In this document: positions 43,701 to 52,572 of the stretch, one piece after another
How positions within the stretch are numbered: position 1 is the stretch's first letter
How the letters are laid out: each line of letters starts with the position of its first letter
DNA from: Clostridium_AF sediminicola
GTDB taxonomy: Bacteria > Bacillota > Clostridia > Clostridiales > Clostridiaceae
Assembly: GCF_050402865.1 (NCBI RefSeq)
Contig: NZ_BAABMF010000013.1
Location: forward strand, 1-64,000
DNA length: 64,000 nt
Direction of reading: 5' to 3'
Notes under the pieces: model-generated
Seen by the model: the letters and a program-made list of their open reading frames with translations, nothing else
Told to the model about the DNA's origin: nothing
The model's database searches: none
Position numbers and translations under genes: made by a program

Positions 43701-46127
43701 AGCTTTTACAGTAAATATATAGGACTCTTCGTGATCATTTAATAAAAAATTAATTTGTGACATTTCGTCATATATTTCCAGAATCAATTTGTTATTCTGT
43801 TCTACGCTAGATATAGATAAAAAATCCAAAGCTTTTTTGCCATAAATTTTTGCTTCTATATAAGCCGAATTCTCTTCAGCTTTTCGTGCTGCCTGCAAAT
43901 TAACTTTTGCGGCAGTTATAATGTCCTCTGTGTTTTTTATTTCTGACTCTCCTTGATTCCATTGAAATACTACATCGAAAATTTTTTCTTCTATAATATC
44001 AGAAGACAACGTTTCAATCATAACTTTACCAATTTTTAAATGTATCTTTGGTAAATTAGCGCTATTTACCATGGAGTATATTGCTTGATGAATACGATCA
44101 TGAGTAAAAAATGATCTATTTTTATCACTGGTAATTATTCCTGATTTAGAAAAATTAAATAAAACTGAATATAATCGACTAGAATTCATATTATAAACAG
44201 AGTTTAAAATATCAAAATCGAAGTAGTTACCTATGCAAGCTGCTATTTTTATAACTTTCAGCTCTTTCTGAGATTTTAATTTTAAGTTCTCTAAAATAAT
44301 ATCAATTACATTATCTGTAGGGTATTGACGGTCTATTGTTTCAATATCCCAATGCCAACGATAATCAATGGCTTCATTCTCATCAAAATATAGATATAGC
44401 ATACCCTTGTTATGCAAAAATATCAAAAATTGACGGATAAAAAAAATATTCCCTTGAGTTTTCTCTTGAATTAAATGAGCTAGTTCTTTAATCTCTGATT
44501 TTTTCATATGTAAAGAATCTGCCACAAATTGCTCGATATAATCTTTTTCTAAAGATTTTAAATGTAACATTTTTGCATTAAATCCTTTTTGCCACAGGGT
44601 TATTGTTTCTTTTAGCTTAATCTGATTTTCGATTTCATTCTCTCTATAGACACAAATCAAAAAAGTGTTCATTAACCCCATGTTTAGGAGGTTACTAATC
44701 ATATTTATAGATGCCTCATCCGCCCATTGAATGTCATCAATTAAGAATATAAAAGGTCTTTGTAGTGTAGTTATAGTTTTTAATAGGGTCTTCAATGCAT
44801 AATACATTCTACTTTCTACTTGTTTGGGATCTATCTTAGTAACTTCCTTCTGTTTACCTAAAAAATCCTCTAAGTTTGGAATAAGAGGCACTAATACGCC
44901 TGCTTGTTCACCTAGTGCTTCAATGCATTTGTGATAAAGTTGATTATATATTGCTTCTTCACTTATTATCTTTCTTATAAGAGCTGTAAAAAGTTGGCTC
45001 AGAGCAAAATAAGGTATCCGATTTTTGGATTGTTCAAATTTTCCTTTTATAAAAAATGATTCTTCATGTATATAATATTGGCAGCTTTCTTGTACTAAAG
45101 AAGTTTTACCTATACCTGAATAACCTGAAACCAAAAGCATTTGTGTGCTTTCAATTGTAGATTTTTCAAACCATTCTTTCATATATAATAGTTCTTTATC
45201 TCTTCCGTACAATTTTTGCGGCAATCTAATAGTCCCAAAATAATCATTTTCTCCTAATTTTATTAAAGGAATATTCTTATTCAAATTCCACTGTTCCTTG
45301 CAATAAATTAAATCAGACTTAAGACTTTTAGCGGATTGGTATCTGTCGGTTAGTTCCTTATTTATTAGCTTTTGAATAATAGAAGAAATCATTATAGGAA
45401 ATTTTTCGATTAAATCTGAAAGAGCTATAGGATTTACTGCCATATGACAGTGGACTAATTCAGAAACATCTTCTGTAACAAAAGGAAGCTCTCCACTAAA
45501 AATCTCATATAAAACTATTCCTAAAGAGTATAAATCACTGCGCTGATCAATCTTATAGCGTGTACGCTTTGTACGTTCAGGAGAAATATATGGAAATAAC
45601 CCTATTAATGTAGTGAGTTTGTCCGGATCTATACCACAAATATTACTTGGTGAAGCACAAGAAAAATCAATTATAACAATATTTGACGAATTAGGATTTA
45701 CAAGAATTCTATCCGTTCTTAGGTCATTGTGTATTGTACCACTCAAATGGATATGTTCTACTGCTTCAGCTAAATCTATAGCAATTTCTAATAAATTTCC
45801 TATATAATCATCACTTGTCTCTCTAATTTCATTGGAAAGCTGCAATAGGGGTAAACCATCAAAATTTTGCAGTACAAGATAGCTGTTCTTTTCAAAATCG
45901 AAAGCTTCTTTTGCATTAATAATATGTCTACATCTAAAATTATTTAATTCCTTAAGTAATTCATATTCTTTTTCAACAGATGATATCCCATTTATTGGGC
46001 TACCTTTTTTTCTAACGATTTTTACTATCTCTTTTTCATCGTTATTTAAGTTACAAACCCTTACAATCTTCATATCATCGCCATCATAGAACGTAGACAA
46101 TACATTATAATTAATCAGATCAATCAT
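40785..46127 (-). CDS. Giant Ser/Thr kinase-AAA ATPase-TPR-GAF-histidine kinase fusion
   Basis: 1780 residues, apparently soluble. Order: protein-kinase-like domain (about 1-285; catalytic loop GTIHNDLRTDRIL, the Mg-binding DFG replaced by DFS in IDFSCASP), AAA/STAND ATPase (Walker A VSGYSGIGKTSLVQ near residue 338, Walker B FIFLIDDIQWADE), a long helical TPR-like region (about 750-1290), GAF (about 1310-1480), coiled coil, HisKA (NISHELKTPLNVI) and HATPase (NLLSNAIKFT, DTGIGIPKEK, GSGIGLSLVKELV). This layout is known from cyanobacterial and other sensor giants. GGGAG lies 11 bases before ATG 46127. No response regulator is adjacent. A decayed paralogue lies at 37159-37480. Confidence 0.9.
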   Translation of the reverse strand: MIDLINYNVLSTFYDGDDMKIVRVCNLNNDEKEIVKIVRKKGSPINGISSVEKEYELLKELNNFRCRHIINAKEAFDFEKNSYLVLQNFDGLPLLQLSNEIRETSDDYIGNLLEIAIDLAEAVEHIHLSGTIHNDLRTDRILVNPNSSNIVIIDFSCASPSNICGIDPDKLTTLIGLFPYISPERTKRTRYKIDQRSDLYSLGIVLYEIFSGELPFVTEDVSELVHCHMAVNPIALSDLIEKFPIMISSIIQKLINKELTDRYQSAKSLKSDLIYCKEQWNLNKNIPLIKLGENDYFGTIRLPQKLYGRDKELLYMKEWFEKSTIESTQMLLVSGYSGIGKTSLVQESCQYYIHEESFFIKGKFEQSKNRIPYFALSQLFTALIRKIISEEAIYNQLYHKCIEALGEQAGVLVPLIPNLEDFLGKQKEVTKIDPKQVESRMYYALKTLLKTITTLQRPFIFLIDDIQWADEASINMISNLLNMGLMNTFLICVYRENEIENQIKLKETITLWQKGFNAKMLHLKSLEKDYIEQFVADSLHMKKSEIKELAHLIQEKTQGNIFFIRQFLIFLHNKGMLYLYFDENEAIDYRWHWDIETIDRQYPTDNVIDIILENLKLKSQKELKVIKIAACIGNYFDFDILNSVYNMNSSRLYSVLFNFSKSGIITSDKNRSFFTHDRIHQAIYSMVNSANLPKIHLKIGKVMIETLSSDIIEEKIFDVVFQWNQGESEIKNTEDIITAAKVNLQAARKAEENSAYIEAKIYGKKALDFLSISSVEQNNKLILEIYDEMSQINFLLNDHEESYIFTVKALEVAETVEEKFNAFRTRAEIEMASSHLREAIDIALEYVELLGEKVDINNTRRETLFALANIKYELGINPAEKLAALPKMVNCSPLLAVKMLSYVISSAYMISPTLHAQILVKMVQLSLKYGTVSEASIAWVTYAGISQRIYADWEGLYKLGETAINIRGKFMNQEVRSKFAFIISLEHLKQPFRSILKSCLELYEEGLKIGDIEDSCQGLLQYGNMAFHAGCELTELKNELFKMYDIVDSYKQKTVKNRLSITLQVILNLCESNKPYVLCGNVFDENKMLNTLKKLEDSAAVFIWASQKVMLCCLFHKYKEINKIVRLVEKHKAYTEGQIFVFDYHYYVTLCNLRIIGTVDKINEKKIREIVKEHFKKVELWVQRSERNYTHKYLILKAEFNRITGNKSAALELYNSAIENAIKNDFIQDAAFAMELLGLYHLEMDNTFNGEMYLNKAIEYYEKWGAFTKVEQIKEQYLLKKKDELKFQTVEKTNESSIDLHSILLAAQALSKEIEINSLIKKMMQIVMVNSGSTKAVFLEYQNGELVVETGCIAETSNDIQNNNVIQFINCIEEIILPWSVVDYTIEHQELILLDYPSGHLAFSEDSYIQQNKPKSALCLPLNRKNNLVGIIYLENRIFSGAFTSKQIEIIKMISTQIAISLENARLYSNLEEKVKERTIELNDTGEELKSQIDERKNAERALSEKEEKLRIVKEYDKLKTEFFANISHELKTPLNVIYSALQMCEIITNDNHSKKNDINKYLQMIKQNCFRSTRLINNIIDITKIDSGYLKISFKNEEIVSVVENIVMSVVNYAQSKGIIILFDTDVEERTIACDVYKIERVILNLLSNAIKFTDKGGHIYVNIYNKEKSIMISVKDTGIGIPKEKLDIIFERFIQVDKSISRNNEGSGIGLSLVKELVTMHSGTISVNSTIGKGTEFILELPVLTTNENILHEEIYEKLESDNDKIEKIKIEFSDIYF

Positions 46128-46318
46128 ACCATTATCTTCTCCCTTCAAGATGAGCAAAATATCTAAAATTAATACATTTTTAAACTGATTTTTCTAAAAA
46201 TGTGTATATTAATATAATTCTAACAATAATTTCATTTTACAATAGTTTCTTGTTTTTATCTATATAAAAACAAGAAACAACCATGATTTAATGTTATTAC
46301 GCTTTAATGTTTTTAATT

Positions 46319-46507
46319 TTAGGTTAACATATGCATAAAAGGTTCTGTTGTTAAATTACGAAAATATATAGTTGAATTTCCTATGTTTTTTATTTTTAAT
46401 TCCTCAACTTGAACAAGTATTACAGTCTCAAATATGCTATTTGGTATATCTGTTACGGTATAAGAGTGAACTGGTACAGTATTTCTAAAATAAGTAGTTT
46501 TATTGCT
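46319..46507 (-). pseudogene. C-terminal remnant of an unidentified gene
   Basis: On the minus strand a frame with no start reads FRNTVPVHSYTVTDIPNSIF, then ETVILVQVEELKIKNIGNST, ending TAA at 46319. Strand-rich, non-random composition, but no family recognised. The remainder of 46128-46593 shows nothing further except the presumed promoter of the next gene. Confidence 0.4.
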
Positions 46508-46593
46508 TTAAGCATTAGTATATAATATAAATTACGCCGCCAAATATCAAAAAAACTTATGATAAAGTTAATGTAACTAAGGAGTAGAATTAT

Positions 46594-47457
46594 ATGTTTA
46601 ATAGATATTCAACAATTTTAAAAAATATAGGATTAATTTTGCTAGGCAATACAATTTATGCTTTGGCAGTAACCATGTTCATTATTCCGAATGGTTTGAT
46701 TACTGGAGGAACTACAGGATTAGCATTGCTAGTTTATCATCAGCTGGGTATTCCTATTACAGCGTTTGTTTCTATTTTCAATATTAGCATGTTTGTCTTA
46801 GGAGGAGCAGTTTTAGGAAGGGCTTTTGCCCTTACAACACTAATTAGTACCTTTTATTATCCAGTTATTCTTGGTATTTTTCAGAAGACTTCTCAATTAC
46901 AGAATATGACTTCTGACCATCTACTTTCAACAGTTTATGCAGGTATTATGATTGGCTTAGGCATTGGAATCGTAATAAAAGCTGGAGCATCTACTGGGGG
47001 AATGGATATTCCACCGCTGGTATTAAATAAAAAAATGGGTTTTTCTATTTCTATAGTAATGTATGGTTTAGACTTTTGCATTCTGTTAGCTCAAATGTTT
47101 TTTGCAAACAAAGAGCAGGTTCTTTATGGAATTTTGTTAGTATTAATCTATACAGTTGTTCTGGATAAAGTATTGCTACTTGGTGAATCTAGCACGCAGG
47201 TGAAAATTATTAGTGAGAAATATTTGGAGATAAACAAGATGATTATTAATCGTCTTGATCGAGGTTCTACTTTAATTCACGCTGAAACAGGCTATTGTCA
47301 CAATAAAAATTTAGTTGTCCTCACTGTAATCTCAAACCGTGAACTTCCTAAGTTGAATAATCTTGTTCATTCTATAGATCCTAAAGCTTTTATGATAATT
47401 AACCGTATTAATGAAGTAAAAGGACGTGGATTTACTATGGACAAGTCTTATAAATAG
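46594..47457 (+). CDS. YitT-family membrane protein
   Basis: 287 residues: five or six membrane helices (about 1-200, with the typical NGLITGGTTGLALLVYH and GASTGGMDIPPLVLNKK) and a C-terminal soluble DUF2179 domain (about 210-287, GSTLIHAETGYCHNKN, VVLTVISNRELPKL, DPKAFMIINRINEVKGRGF). AAGGAG upstream. Role in the cell not established for the family. Confidence 0.9.
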   Translation: MFNRYSTILKNIGLILLGNTIYALAVTMFIIPNGLITGGTTGLALLVYHQLGIPITAFVSIFNISMFVLGGAVLGRAFALTTLISTFYYPVILGIFQKTSQLQNMTSDHLLSTVYAGIMIGLGIGIVIKAGASTGGMDIPPLVLNKKMGFSISIVMYGLDFCILLAQMFFANKEQVLYGILLVLIYTVVLDKVLLLGESSTQVKIISEKYLEINKMIINRLDRGSTLIHAETGYCHNKNLVVLTVISNRELPKLNNLVHSIDPKAFMIINRINEVKGRGFTMDKSYK

Positions 47458-47475
47458 AAAAAATCTGCACTGAAT

Positions 47476-47500
47476 CCACTAGGCAATCTAGTGGTTTTTT
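47476..47500 (+). terminator. Rho-independent terminator after the YitT gene
   Basis: CCACTAG-GCAAT-CTAGTGG, 7 bp perfect, followed by TTTTTT. Confidence 0.9.
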
Positions 47501-47659
47501 ATAAATAATATCAACTTTATTTTAAAAAAACTACAAGCTATATGATATAATATTCATAGCATGAAAATTGTAGAAAAAGTAAAGTTTACCATAGAATAAA
47601 AATGACTTAAAATATAGGAAAGTAAGTTAATAATAGTTATTTATTTAGGAGGATATGAA

Positions 47660-48595
47660 ATGAAAAAGAAGGGAATATTTTTAGTGGTAATAGCTTGTTT
47701 CTTTTGGGGAACCATGGGAATTACAAGTAGAAATTTAGATATTGTAGGGCTAGATTCTTTTACAATAGCTTTTTTTAGAGCAGCAATTGCAGGAATAGTT
47801 TATTTATTATTTGTTTTAAAAAGGGATAAATCTTTACTTAAAACAAATAGAAAAGATTTAATATTTTTTTTCATATATGGAATAGTTGCATTAGGATTTA
47901 GTTTTATTGGATATAGTTTAGCAGTATCAAGAATTCCTATAGCTGTTGCAACGGTATTACTTTTTACTAATCCAATTTGGGTTATCATAATAAATAGGAT
48001 TTGTTTCAAGGAGAAAATTAAAATAAAAGAATTAGTAGCAATAGTGGTAACTATTTTTGGATGTATGCTTATAGTTAAGTTGTTTGATTTAAAAGCCACC
48101 CAATTAGATATGGTTGGAATATTGGTGGGAATGTTTGCAGGAGCAGCCTTTGCTCTTCAAATTGTTTTGCCTAAATTTCATAATACAGGATATAAAAAAG
48201 ATACATTGTTAGTATACGGATTTATGTCTGCAACAATCTTCCTAAGCTTTTTTGTTGATTTCAAAGGGTTGATAACTAGTGTAACTAATTATAATAACTT
48301 AGGATTTGTGATATCAAATATATTAGCTATTGCACTGCTAAGTACTTTTATATCAAATGTTGCTTATGTAAAAGCCACTGATTATATAGATACTAGTTTA
48401 ATAAGTATATTAGTTTCTTTAGAGATTATTGTAGCAAGTATCTTTGCATATTTTATATTCAATGAAACACTTGAAAGCTCTCAGTTAGTGGGTATGGGAA
48501 TTGTAATATTTGCAGTTATCATGTTACAAGTAGATATTAAGTTTAGTGAATTTTTTAAAAAGAGTCAAAAAGTACACATTAAAAAACTGAATTAA
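47660..48595 (+). CDS. EamA-family (DMT superfamily) transporter
   Basis: 311 residues, ten membrane helices as two repeated EamA units of five (VVIACFFWGTMGITSR starts the first; VGILVGMFAGAAFALQIVLP the second). AGGAGG upstream. Exporters of amino acids or metabolites are typical; substrate unknown. Followed after 42 bases by a second EamA gene. Confidence 0.9.
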   Translation: MKKKGIFLVVIACFFWGTMGITSRNLDIVGLDSFTIAFFRAAIAGIVYLLFVLKRDKSLLKTNRKDLIFFFIYGIVALGFSFIGYSLAVSRIPIAVATVLLFTNPIWVIIINRICFKEKIKIKELVAIVVTIFGCMLIVKLFDLKATQLDMVGILVGMFAGAAFALQIVLPKFHNTGYKKDTLLVYGFMSATIFLSFFVDFKGLITSVTNYNNLGFVISNILAIALLSTFISNVAYVKATDYIDTSLISILVSLEIIVASIFAYFIFNETLESSQLVGMGIVIFAVIMLQVDIKFSEFFKKSQKVHIKKLN

Positions 48596-48637
48596 TAAAC
48601 TCAAAAACAAAGTTAATAGCATCTGGAGTGATATAAA

Positions 48638-49582
48638 ATGAGTAAAAATATAGTGAAATTTCAACCAAGGCTAAAAGGAATAATACTAGTAATTATAGGC
48701 GCCATGTTATGGGGAATATCAGGTACTGTTGCTCAGTACCTTTTTCAGAACAAAGGATTTAGTCCAGAATGGCTTGTTGTAATTCGGCTATTAGTATCAG
48801 GGCTAATTTTATTATTATATAATCTTATGAAAGGTAACGAAGATATATGGAAAATCTGGAAATCTAAATCTAATGGTTTTAGTCTTATACTCTTTAGCAT
48901 TATAGGGATGCTAGGTGTTCAATATACATATTTTGCTGCTATTAAATATGGAAATGCAGCAACAGCCACAATACTTCAGTATTTATCACCTGTGATAATT
49001 ACTTGTTATTTAGCTATTCGTACTAAAAAATTCCCAAGTTTACAAGAAATTATAGCTATTTTCTTAGCGATGGTAGGTACGTTTTTTATCATTACAAAAG
49101 GTAATATTCACAGCATATCTATTTCTAAGTTAGCGTTGTTTTGGGGAATTTCCTCAGCTTTTGCAGCAGCTTTCTATACATTACAGCCTCGGTCTCTTCT
49201 TAATAAATGGGGTTCTTCACTTGTAGTTGGATGGGGAATGCTTATTGGTGGAATAGCTTTTAGTTTTATCCATCAGCCTTGGGATATTACAGGACAATGG
49301 TCTATTACTTCAATATTTGCTGTTACGTTTGTAGTATTATTTGGAACTCTCATTGCTTTTTATTGTTATTTGGAAAGTTTAAAATATATACAACCAACGG
49401 AAGTAAGTGTACTAGCTTCTGCTGAACCCTTATCAGCAGCTTTTTTATCTGTATTATGGTTACATGTTCCTTTGGGTATGTCACAATGGCTAGGAATAGT
49501 ATGTATCATAATTACAATTATTATTTTGTCTCGTGCAAAAAAACAAGATAGTATAAGCCTTTCATCGTCTGATATAATTTAG
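48638..49582 (+). CDS. EamA-family (DMT superfamily) transporter
   Basis: 314 residues, ten helices, two EamA repeats (IIGAMLWGISGTVAQYLF; ALFWGISSAFAAAFYTLQPR). GGAG nine bases before the ATG. It is only loosely similar to its neighbour, so probably not a recent tandem duplicate; the pair may act as partners or in parallel. Confidence 0.9.
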   Translation: MSKNIVKFQPRLKGIILVIIGAMLWGISGTVAQYLFQNKGFSPEWLVVIRLLVSGLILLLYNLMKGNEDIWKIWKSKSNGFSLILFSIIGMLGVQYTYFAAIKYGNAATATILQYLSPVIITCYLAIRTKKFPSLQEIIAIFLAMVGTFFIITKGNIHSISISKLALFWGISSAFAAAFYTLQPRSLLNKWGSSLVVGWGMLIGGIAFSFIHQPWDITGQWSITSIFAVTFVVLFGTLIAFYCYLESLKYIQPTEVSVLASAEPLSAAFLSVLWLHVPLGMSQWLGIVCIIITIIILSRAKKQDSISLSSSDII

Positions 49583-49764
49583 AACTGTTTCAGATACTAA
49601 TCTTACTACTTACATAAAAACGCTAATAGAATTAAGCCCTTTGGAAAAAAAGTTCCTGTTCATTCAAAGGTCAAGGGTATAAAAAAAACTAGGATAGTGA
49701 TAAAATGATAAATAGTGGTTTAATATTTGATATTAAATTAGATATTTATATGGAGGAACTAATT

Positions 49765-50448
49765 ATGAAATGGGCGAAAAAAGTATTTATTTATGTTTTG
49801 GGATTTTTTATATTGGCAGTTGGTATAAATATTTCAAAGCTAGCAGGACTTGGTATTTCTCCAGTTAGCTCGATTCCTTATGCTTGTGAGCTTATTTTTG
49901 GTATTGAATTAGGTAAAGCTACTTATATAATATATATAGGATTAATATTATTACAGATAATTTTATTAAGAAAAGATTATAAAATAAGAAATTTATTGCA
50001 GATTGTATCTACTTTTGTTCTTGGCACTTTTATAACATATACAGGAAATGAGTATTTATTGTTCTGGTTGCCTGAACCATCTACTTATATTTTGCAATTA
50101 GTATATTTATTAATAAGCATAGTTGTTATCGGTATAGGTGTTTCATTATATCTTTGCTCAAACATCATGATGCTTCCAGCAGAAGGTCTTTGTGGTGCTA
50201 TAGTACAGGTAAGCAAAGATAAGTTAAACTTTGGTAATGCAAAAGTTTGCGTTGACAGCGGCATGGTTATAATTTCAGCAATTCTATCTATTATATTTTT
50301 GGGAAAACTTACGACAGTAAGAGAAGGTACAATTTTAGCTGCTATTCTTGTTGGAAAAGTTGTGGGTTTCTTTTTAAAGAATTACAGAAAGAAAATTATT
50401 GATTGGTTTGATATTGATTTGTTTAAAAAGGTTGAAGTAGAGGTCTAA
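49765..50448 (+). CDS. YczE/YitT-like membrane protein (DUF6198 type)
   Basis: 227 residues with five or six membrane helices. ILAVGINISKLAGLGISPVS at the start and MLPAEGLCGAIVQVSKDKLN later are typical of the YczE/YyaS/YitT group. GGAGG eight bases before ATG 49765 decides the start over an ATG 60 bases earlier without one. Function unknown. Confidence 0.8.
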   Translation: MKWAKKVFIYVLGFFILAVGINISKLAGLGISPVSSIPYACELIFGIELGKATYIIYIGLILLQIILLRKDYKIRNLLQIVSTFVLGTFITYTGNEYLLFWLPEPSTYILQLVYLLISIVVIGIGVSLYLCSNIMMLPAEGLCGAIVQVSKDKLNFGNAKVCVDSGMVIISAILSIIFLGKLTTVREGTILAAILVGKVVGFFLKNYRKKIIDWFDIDLFKKVEVEV

Positions 50449-50499
50449 TAAAGCCAAATAGATTCTAATTCAGGTTGAACTCTGTATAGGAGAGTGCAA

Positions 50500-50529
50500 A
50501 AAGCTGCCGTCGTTTGTGACAGCAGCTTT
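50500..50529. terminator. Bidirectional hairpin between membrane gene and prfH
   Basis: AAAGCTGC(C)GTC / GAC(A)GCAGCTTT, 11 pairs with one mismatch. A-rich before and weakly T-rich after; it separates two convergent genes. Confidence 0.65.
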
Positions 50530-50550
50530 CTAACTATATATGCATTTGTT
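50526..50550. repeat. 25-nt dispersed repeat, copy 2
   Basis: Matches 7056-7080 at 24 of 25 positions. It starts at the foot of the terminator hairpin, close to the prfH 3' end. Confidence 0.6.
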
Positions 50551-50556
50551 TAACTC

Positions 50557-51189
50557 TTACTTTGTTTTTTGTTTTGTTTCTTTAAATTCTATCCCTTTAA
50601 AAACCCTAATAGGGTCACCTCTTTTGATATCTTGATGTTTTCCCCATCTGCTTTTATTCATTTCTAAAATTTTATTATCATTTATTTCTTCTAATTTTTT
50701 GTGGAGTCTAATCATAGCAATCTTTTTATTTTGAAGCTGACTTCTTTCTTCTTGAGATTTTGCCACAATACCTGAAGGTAAATGAGTTATTTTAACTCCA
50801 GTTTCAAGCTTATTAACGTTTTGTCCGCCGTTACCACTACATCTCATGGTTTCAATTTTAATTTGTTTCAAATCTAAATCCAAAGATTTCTTTTCTTCAT
50901 AGACTTCTACTTCAATAAACCAGTTCTTCCTTTTATGATTCTTTCGATAGGGACTTTGACAGATCCATTGAAGAGTTCCTTCAATAGAACTTGCGTAGCT
51001 TTCTGCACATTTTCCACTTAATCTAAGAAACACTGATTTTATTGTATCCTTTTTCTCGCCTTGAGTGTAATCTAAAAGTTCTACTTTTATATTTTCTTTT
51101 TGGCATTCTTTTTTCAATTTTCGAAGAAATAAAAAAACAAATCTACAACATTCTACAGGTGCTTGCCCTGCACTTATTTGTAACCACAT
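50557..51189 (-). CDS. prfH: Peptide chain release factor homologue PrfH
   Basis: 210-residue class-I release-factor-like protein that keeps the peptidyl-tRNA hydrolysis domain (CSGNGGQNVNKLETGV, GGQ at residues 121-123) but lacks the codon-recognition domain of RF1/RF2. WICQSPYRKNHKRKNWF is typical of PrfH. It starts three bases after the rtcB stop. PrfH paired with RtcB has been reported to rescue ribosomes whose decoding-centre RNA was cut: PrfH frees the stalled peptide and RtcB reseals the rRNA. Confidence 0.92.
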   Translation of the reverse strand: MWLQISAGQAPVECCRFVFLFLRKLKKECQKENIKVELLDYTQGEKKDTIKSVFLRLSGKCAESYASSIEGTLQWICQSPYRKNHKRKNWFIEVEVYEEKKSLDLDLKQIKIETMRCSGNGGQNVNKLETGVKITHLPSGIVAKSQEERSQLQNKKIAMIRLHKKLEEINDNKILEMNKSRWGKHQDIKRGDPIRVFKGIEFKETKQKTK

Positions 51190-51192
51190 AGC

Positions 51193-52290
51193 TTAAACCT
51201 TGTAAGTAATTAGAGGTTCTAAGCTAGCTATAAGCTTAATCATTTTAGCATTTAGCATATCCTCAATTACTTTTTCAATATTTTTATAAGCTTCTGGGGC
51301 TTCTTGATATAAAAGGCTTTTATCTTTACAAATAACACTAGAGTTTAGATTATTTAATCTTACATCTTTTTTAGAATATATCCTTAAAAGTTTTTCTTTA
51401 CATGAAATTCTATTCCACTTTCGACCTGCGCCATGAGCAATAGAGTATGCAAACTCATGAGGATTACCTATAGGCTGAACAATATAAGACTTTGAACCTC
51501 TAGAACCAGCAACTACAACATACCCAACATCTGAAGGTGCTGCTCCTTTTCTGTGAACATAGATTTTTTCGCCATTAACAACCTTTTCAGTTAGGCTATT
51601 ATGCTCACTGTTAAGTAGTTTAGAGTATTTATCTTTATTTAGATAACTCATTAATCTATAAGCTACAAGCTCTCTATTTAATCTTGAAAATTCTATAGCT
51701 GTATTATGAGTACTCATATATTCCTGAAAAGCTACACTTCCTACCTTCAGTCCATTTTGGCAAGAGTATTTATCAATAAACATCCTTAATATATGCTCTC
51801 CAAAACTTCTTGAACCACTGTGAACAAGTAACATGATTTTGTCTTTTTCTAGATTAATATTTTTCACGGCTTCTTCATCAAAGATTTCTTTAACCTTTTG
51901 GAATTCAGCAAAGTGGTTCCCGCCACCAATAGTTCCTAATTTATTTTTAAAAGTATATTCTGTTTCATTTCTAATATCACTGATATCAATATCATCTAAG
52001 CTATCTAGCTTCTTTAGTTTTTCAATTACCTTTGATTTTTTGAATTTCCTTTCTTTTATCCCAGTAGAAAATAGAGTCATTCCACATCCAATATCATTAC
52101 CAATTAAATGAGGATAAATTATACCCTTAGTAACAAAACTAGCTCCTACAGGAGTTTTTCCAGGATGTAAATCAGGCATACCTACAGCCTGAACCATACC
52201 TTCTAACTTCGCAACTTTTTCTAGCTGCTCTACAGCACTACTTTCAATCCATGATTTTTCACTTCTGATTATTTTTATTTCTGTTGTCAT
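51193..52290 (-). CDS. rtcB: RtcB-family RNA ligase (PrfH partner)
   Basis: 365-residue Mn/GTP-dependent ligase joining 2',3'-cyclic-phosphate or 3'-phosphate ends to 5'-OH ends. Conserved metal and guanylate residues are all there: Cys69 in GNDIGCGM, His126 in GGGNHF, His157 in LVHSGSR, His246 in VHRKGA and the guanylated His286 in AHGAGR. AAGGAG upstream. No RtcR-type sigma-54 activator or -24/-12 promoter is next to it, unlike the E. coli rtc operon. Confidence 0.92.
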   Translation of the reverse strand: MTTEIKIIRSEKSWIESSAVEQLEKVAKLEGMVQAVGMPDLHPGKTPVGASFVTKGIIYPHLIGNDIGCGMTLFSTGIKERKFKKSKVIEKLKKLDSLDDIDISDIRNETEYTFKNKLGTIGGGNHFAEFQKVKEIFDEEAVKNINLEKDKIMLLVHSGSRSFGEHILRMFIDKYSCQNGLKVGSVAFQEYMSTHNTAIEFSRLNRELVAYRLMSYLNKDKYSKLLNSEHNSLTEKVVNGEKIYVHRKGAAPSDVGYVVVAGSRGSKSYIVQPIGNPHEFAYSIAHGAGRKWNRISCKEKLLRIYSKKDVRLNNLNSSVICKDKSLLYQEAPEAYKNIEKVIEDMLNAKMIKLIASLEPLITYKV

Positions 52291-52397
52291 ATTCTCTCCT
52301 TAAGAGTCGGCTTAAGAATTAGTTGAAGTTATTCTTAAACGATCTCTTTTATTAATTTTAAAATTTTTGTTTTCGGAGTTAGCGAGAGAATTTATCA

Positions 52398-52443
52398 ATA
52401 ATTCACAATAACTGTGAATTCAAAATTGTGCATTGTGAATTAT
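52398..52443. repeat. Inverted repeat upstream of rtcB
   Basis: ATAATTCACAAT (52398-52409) and ATTGTGAATTAT (52432-52443), with further ATTCACA/TGTGAATT pieces inside. Could be an operator or a common clostridial intergenic micro-repeat. Confidence 0.5.
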
Positions 52444-52492
52444 CTTCTATTTCTCACCTTATTATTTTTCAACATAACTATCACGTCCTCTC

Positions 52493-52552
52493 AATTTCTT
52501 TGACACAAATATATTTTACCATTTAAAATATATTTTTCAACACAAAGAAATT
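52493..52552. repeat. Long imperfect palindrome between ABC permease and rtcB
   Basis: AATTTCTTTG ... AAATATATTTTA pairs with TAAAATATATTT ... CAAAGAAATT, interrupted by a small internal loop. Likely the terminator stem of the leftward ABC operon; otherwise the 52291-52572 gap holds nothing recognisable. Confidence 0.5.
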
Positions 52553-52572
52553 ATCCTTCTTGCAAAATATAC

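Noticed and set aside
52398..52552. CRISPR-like or riboswitch structure upstream of rtcB
   Set aside because: Only simple inverted repeats are seen; there is no repeated spacer pattern and no match to a riboswitch core I know.
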